DNA from: Prevotellaceae bacterium UBA1787
GTDB lineage: Bacteria > Bacteroidota > Bacteroidia > Bacteroidales > Bacteroidaceae
DNA length: 7,821 nucleotides
Direction: 5' to 3'
NCBI GenBank assembly: GCA_002315195.1
Contig: DCGD01000136.1
Coordinates: 11,340 to 19,160 of the forward strand
Shown: positions 6,561-7,821 of the stretch, piece after piece
How positions within the stretch are numbered: position 1 is the stretch's first letter
Layout: every line of letters starts with the position of its first letter
Translations under genes and position numbers: made by a program
The notes under the pieces: model-generated
What the model was told of the DNA's origin: nothing
Seen by the model: the letters and a program-made list of their open reading frames with translations, nothing else
The model's database searches: none

Positions 6561-7022
6561 ATGTTTAGAAAACACTTAATGCTGCTTGCCGTCATGGTGG
6601 TTTGTTCCGTGTCAATTCTACAGGCAAAGAAAAAAAATGACTTGGAAACCAAGACCATGTATTTTTATGGCATGGCAAAGAGTTATTCAGATTCCCTTGT
6701 TTACATGACAGAAATCATGATGCTTGAGAATGTGGCTATCGATAAGGAAACCGGTGGTGTGCTCAATATTGAAATGTATTCCGAGCAGTTGAAGAACTAT
6801 TTGGCTCAAATGGGGAAAAAGGGTTACATCTGTTCGCTTTTCTATGAGAAAAAAGCCAAGAAAATCGAAAAATCCTACATGAAATTGAAAAAGCGTATTC
6901 AGAACAACGGCGGCGCTAAATTTGCTCCGTTGGCGTTCAGGTATGAATATGTCGATCCTGGTAGCGTTTATAGAAACAGCATAGAAGAGAAGAAAGAGGG
7001 AGAAGAACCACAGAGCGAATAA
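6561..7022 (+). CDS. Conserved-looking secreted protein of unknown function
   Basis: I do not recognise a named family. The 153-residue product has a signal peptide (hydrophobic 6-20, likely cleavage after QA at 21-22). A compact domain of about 105 residues follows: YFYGMAKSYSDSLVYMTEI (34-52), a helix with YSEQLKNYLAQMG (73-85), a YICSLFYEKK strand (89-98), a very lysine-rich helix KAKKIEKSYMKLKKR (98-112) and a final strand FRYEYVDPG (126-134). The end is acidic (EEKKEGEEPQSE). The pattern (DSLVY, then a strand ending in F-x-E-K and a KxYxKxKKR helix) resembles short hypothetical proteins I recall from other Bacteroidales, so it is probably conserved. It lies 27 bases after the DUF4923 gene, with AAAGG at 6546-6550 at a plausible ribosome-binding distance. 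Probably in the same operon. Confidence 0.8.
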   Translation: MFRKHLMLLAVMVVCSVSILQAKKKNDLETKTMYFYGMAKSYSDSLVYMTEIMMLENVAIDKETGGVLNIEMYSEQLKNYLAQMGKKGYICSLFYEKKAKKIEKSYMKLKKRIQNNGGAKFAPLAFRYEYVDPGSVYRNSIEEKKEGEEPQSE

Positions 7023-7094
7023 ATTGAGAAAATAAAATCATCATTGAAAAACATTGTTTCACATTCAAAGAAACAGGAAGAAAACAGACATAAC

Positions 7095-7821
7095 ATGAAA
7101 GAACTTACATTAAAGTACGGTTGCAATCCAAACCAAAAGCCCGCGCGCATATACATGCCTCATGGAGAATTGCCCATAGAAGTGCTGGGAGGGCGTCCGG
7201 GATATATCCATTTCCTCGATGCGTTCAACAGTTGGCAATTGGTGAAGGAATTGAAATTCGCGACGGGAATGCCGGCGGCGGCTTCATTCAAGCACGTGTC
7301 TCCCGCCGGGGCTGCCATTGGTCTGCCATTGAGTGACGTGTTGAAGAAAATTTATTTTGTGGATGACGTTCCAATGGAACTGACGCCAATGGCTTGCGCC
7401 TACGCCCGGGCAAGGGGTGCCGACCGCATGTCGTCATATGGTGATTTCATCGCATTGAGTGACACTTGTGACGAGGCGACGGCCTGGCTTATCAAGCGTG
7501 AAGTGTCCGATGGTGTCATCGCTCCCGATTACACACCCGAAGCGCTTGCCATGTTGAAGGAAAAACGAAAAGGTACTTACAACATCATCAAGATAGACGC
7601 TTCCTATAAGCCTGAGCCGGTAGAAAGCAAGCAGGTTTTCGGCATTACGTTTGAACAACTTCGCAACGAAATAGATCTTTCCAATGACGCTTTGTTCGAC
7701 AACATTCCAACGATGTGCAAAAATTTCCCCGACGAGGCCAGACGCGACCTTAAGATTGCGTTGATTACCTTGAAATATACCCAAAGCAACTCCGTATGCT
7801 ATGTAAAGGACGGTCAGGCAA
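7095..7821 (+). CDS. Stand-alone AICAR formyltransferase (5' part, cut by window end)
   Basis: The enzyme transfers a formyl group from 10-formyltetrahydrofolate to AICAR to give FAICAR, the ninth step of purine synthesis in the cytosol. The first 242 residues are present and the frame is open to the window edge; full-length relatives are, as I recall, about 390 residues. The start MKELTLKYGCNPNQKPARIY (1-20) opens directly with the formyltransferase segment. The catalytic Lys-His pair lies in SFKHVSPAGAA (64-74; K66, H67, equivalent to K266-H267 of human ATIC). CAYARARGADRMSSYGDFIALSD (101-123, in part) and KYTQSNSV (227-234) are further hallmarks. The IMP cyclohydrolase domain that precedes this in bifunctional PurH is absent, so cyclisation must be supplied by another gene. 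The ATG at 7095 follows a 72-base gap with no TAnnTTTG box and no terminator, so read-through from the upstream unit is possible. Confidence 0.95.
   Translation, partial: MKELTLKYGCNPNQKPARIYMPHGELPIEVLGGRPGYIHFLDAFNSWQLVKELKFATGMPAAASFKHVSPAGAAIGLPLSDVLKKIYFVDDVPMELTPMACAYARARGADRMSSYGDFIALSDTCDEATAWLIKREVSDGVIAPDYTPEALAMLKEKRKGTYNIIKIDASYKPEPVESKQVFGITFEQLRNEIDLSNDALFDNIPTMCKNFPDEARRDLKIALITLKYTQSNSVCYVKDGQA

Noticed and set aside
7121..7336. 71-codon + strand frame at the start of the AICAR formyltransferase
   Set aside because: It is out of frame with the strongly conserved formyltransferase sequence starting at 7095.

Overview
The window looks like chromosomal DNA from the Bacteroidota, most probably a Bacteroidales of the Prevotella group. 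Four things point there. The ribosomal genes are in the contiguous order rplM-rpsI-rpsB-tsf. L13 has a GTG start and S2 and L13 have Bacteroidales-like sequences. Promoter -7 boxes match TAnnTTTG, the consensus of the Bacteroidota primary sigma factor. A secreted protease carries a type IX secretion (T9SS) C-terminal sorting domain. The genus assignment is inference from sequence feel, not a search.

Region 1 (1-2832) is the translation cluster. A 108-base leader that can fold into a long interrupted hairpin precedes rplM (L13). rpsI (S9) follows after 6 bases. A 117-base structured spacer precedes rpsB (S2), and tsf (EF-Ts) follows after 38 bases. An intrinsic terminator closes the unit. All four products act on the ribosome or EF-Tu. 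The two structured leaders are the likely control points.

Region 2 (2870-3865) is a single-gene unit with its own promoter and a very good terminator. It encodes an exported SGNH/GDSL-fold protein whose catalytic motifs depart from consensus (GTS for GDS, D-x-x-x-H for D-x-x-H).

Region 3 (3895-7022) is a probable operon of three exported proteins. It holds an M6-type zinc metalloprotease with an Fn3-like domain and a T9SS sorting domain, a DUF4923 lipocalin-like protein overlapping it by 4 bases (ATGA), and a small unrecognised secreted protein 27 bases further on.

Region 4 (7023-7821) is the 5' part of a stand-alone AICAR formyltransferase (purine synthesis), cut by the window end. It lacks the IMP cyclohydrolase half of PurH. 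No terminator or clear promoter separates it from region 3.

Every real gene is on the + strand. I saw no RNA gene of known type, CRISPR array, insertion sequence or long repeat. No gene-free stretch exceeds 300 bases. Most of the window is ordinary core genome; the parts worth a second look are the two ribosomal leaders, the degenerate SGNH protein and the secreted three-gene unit.
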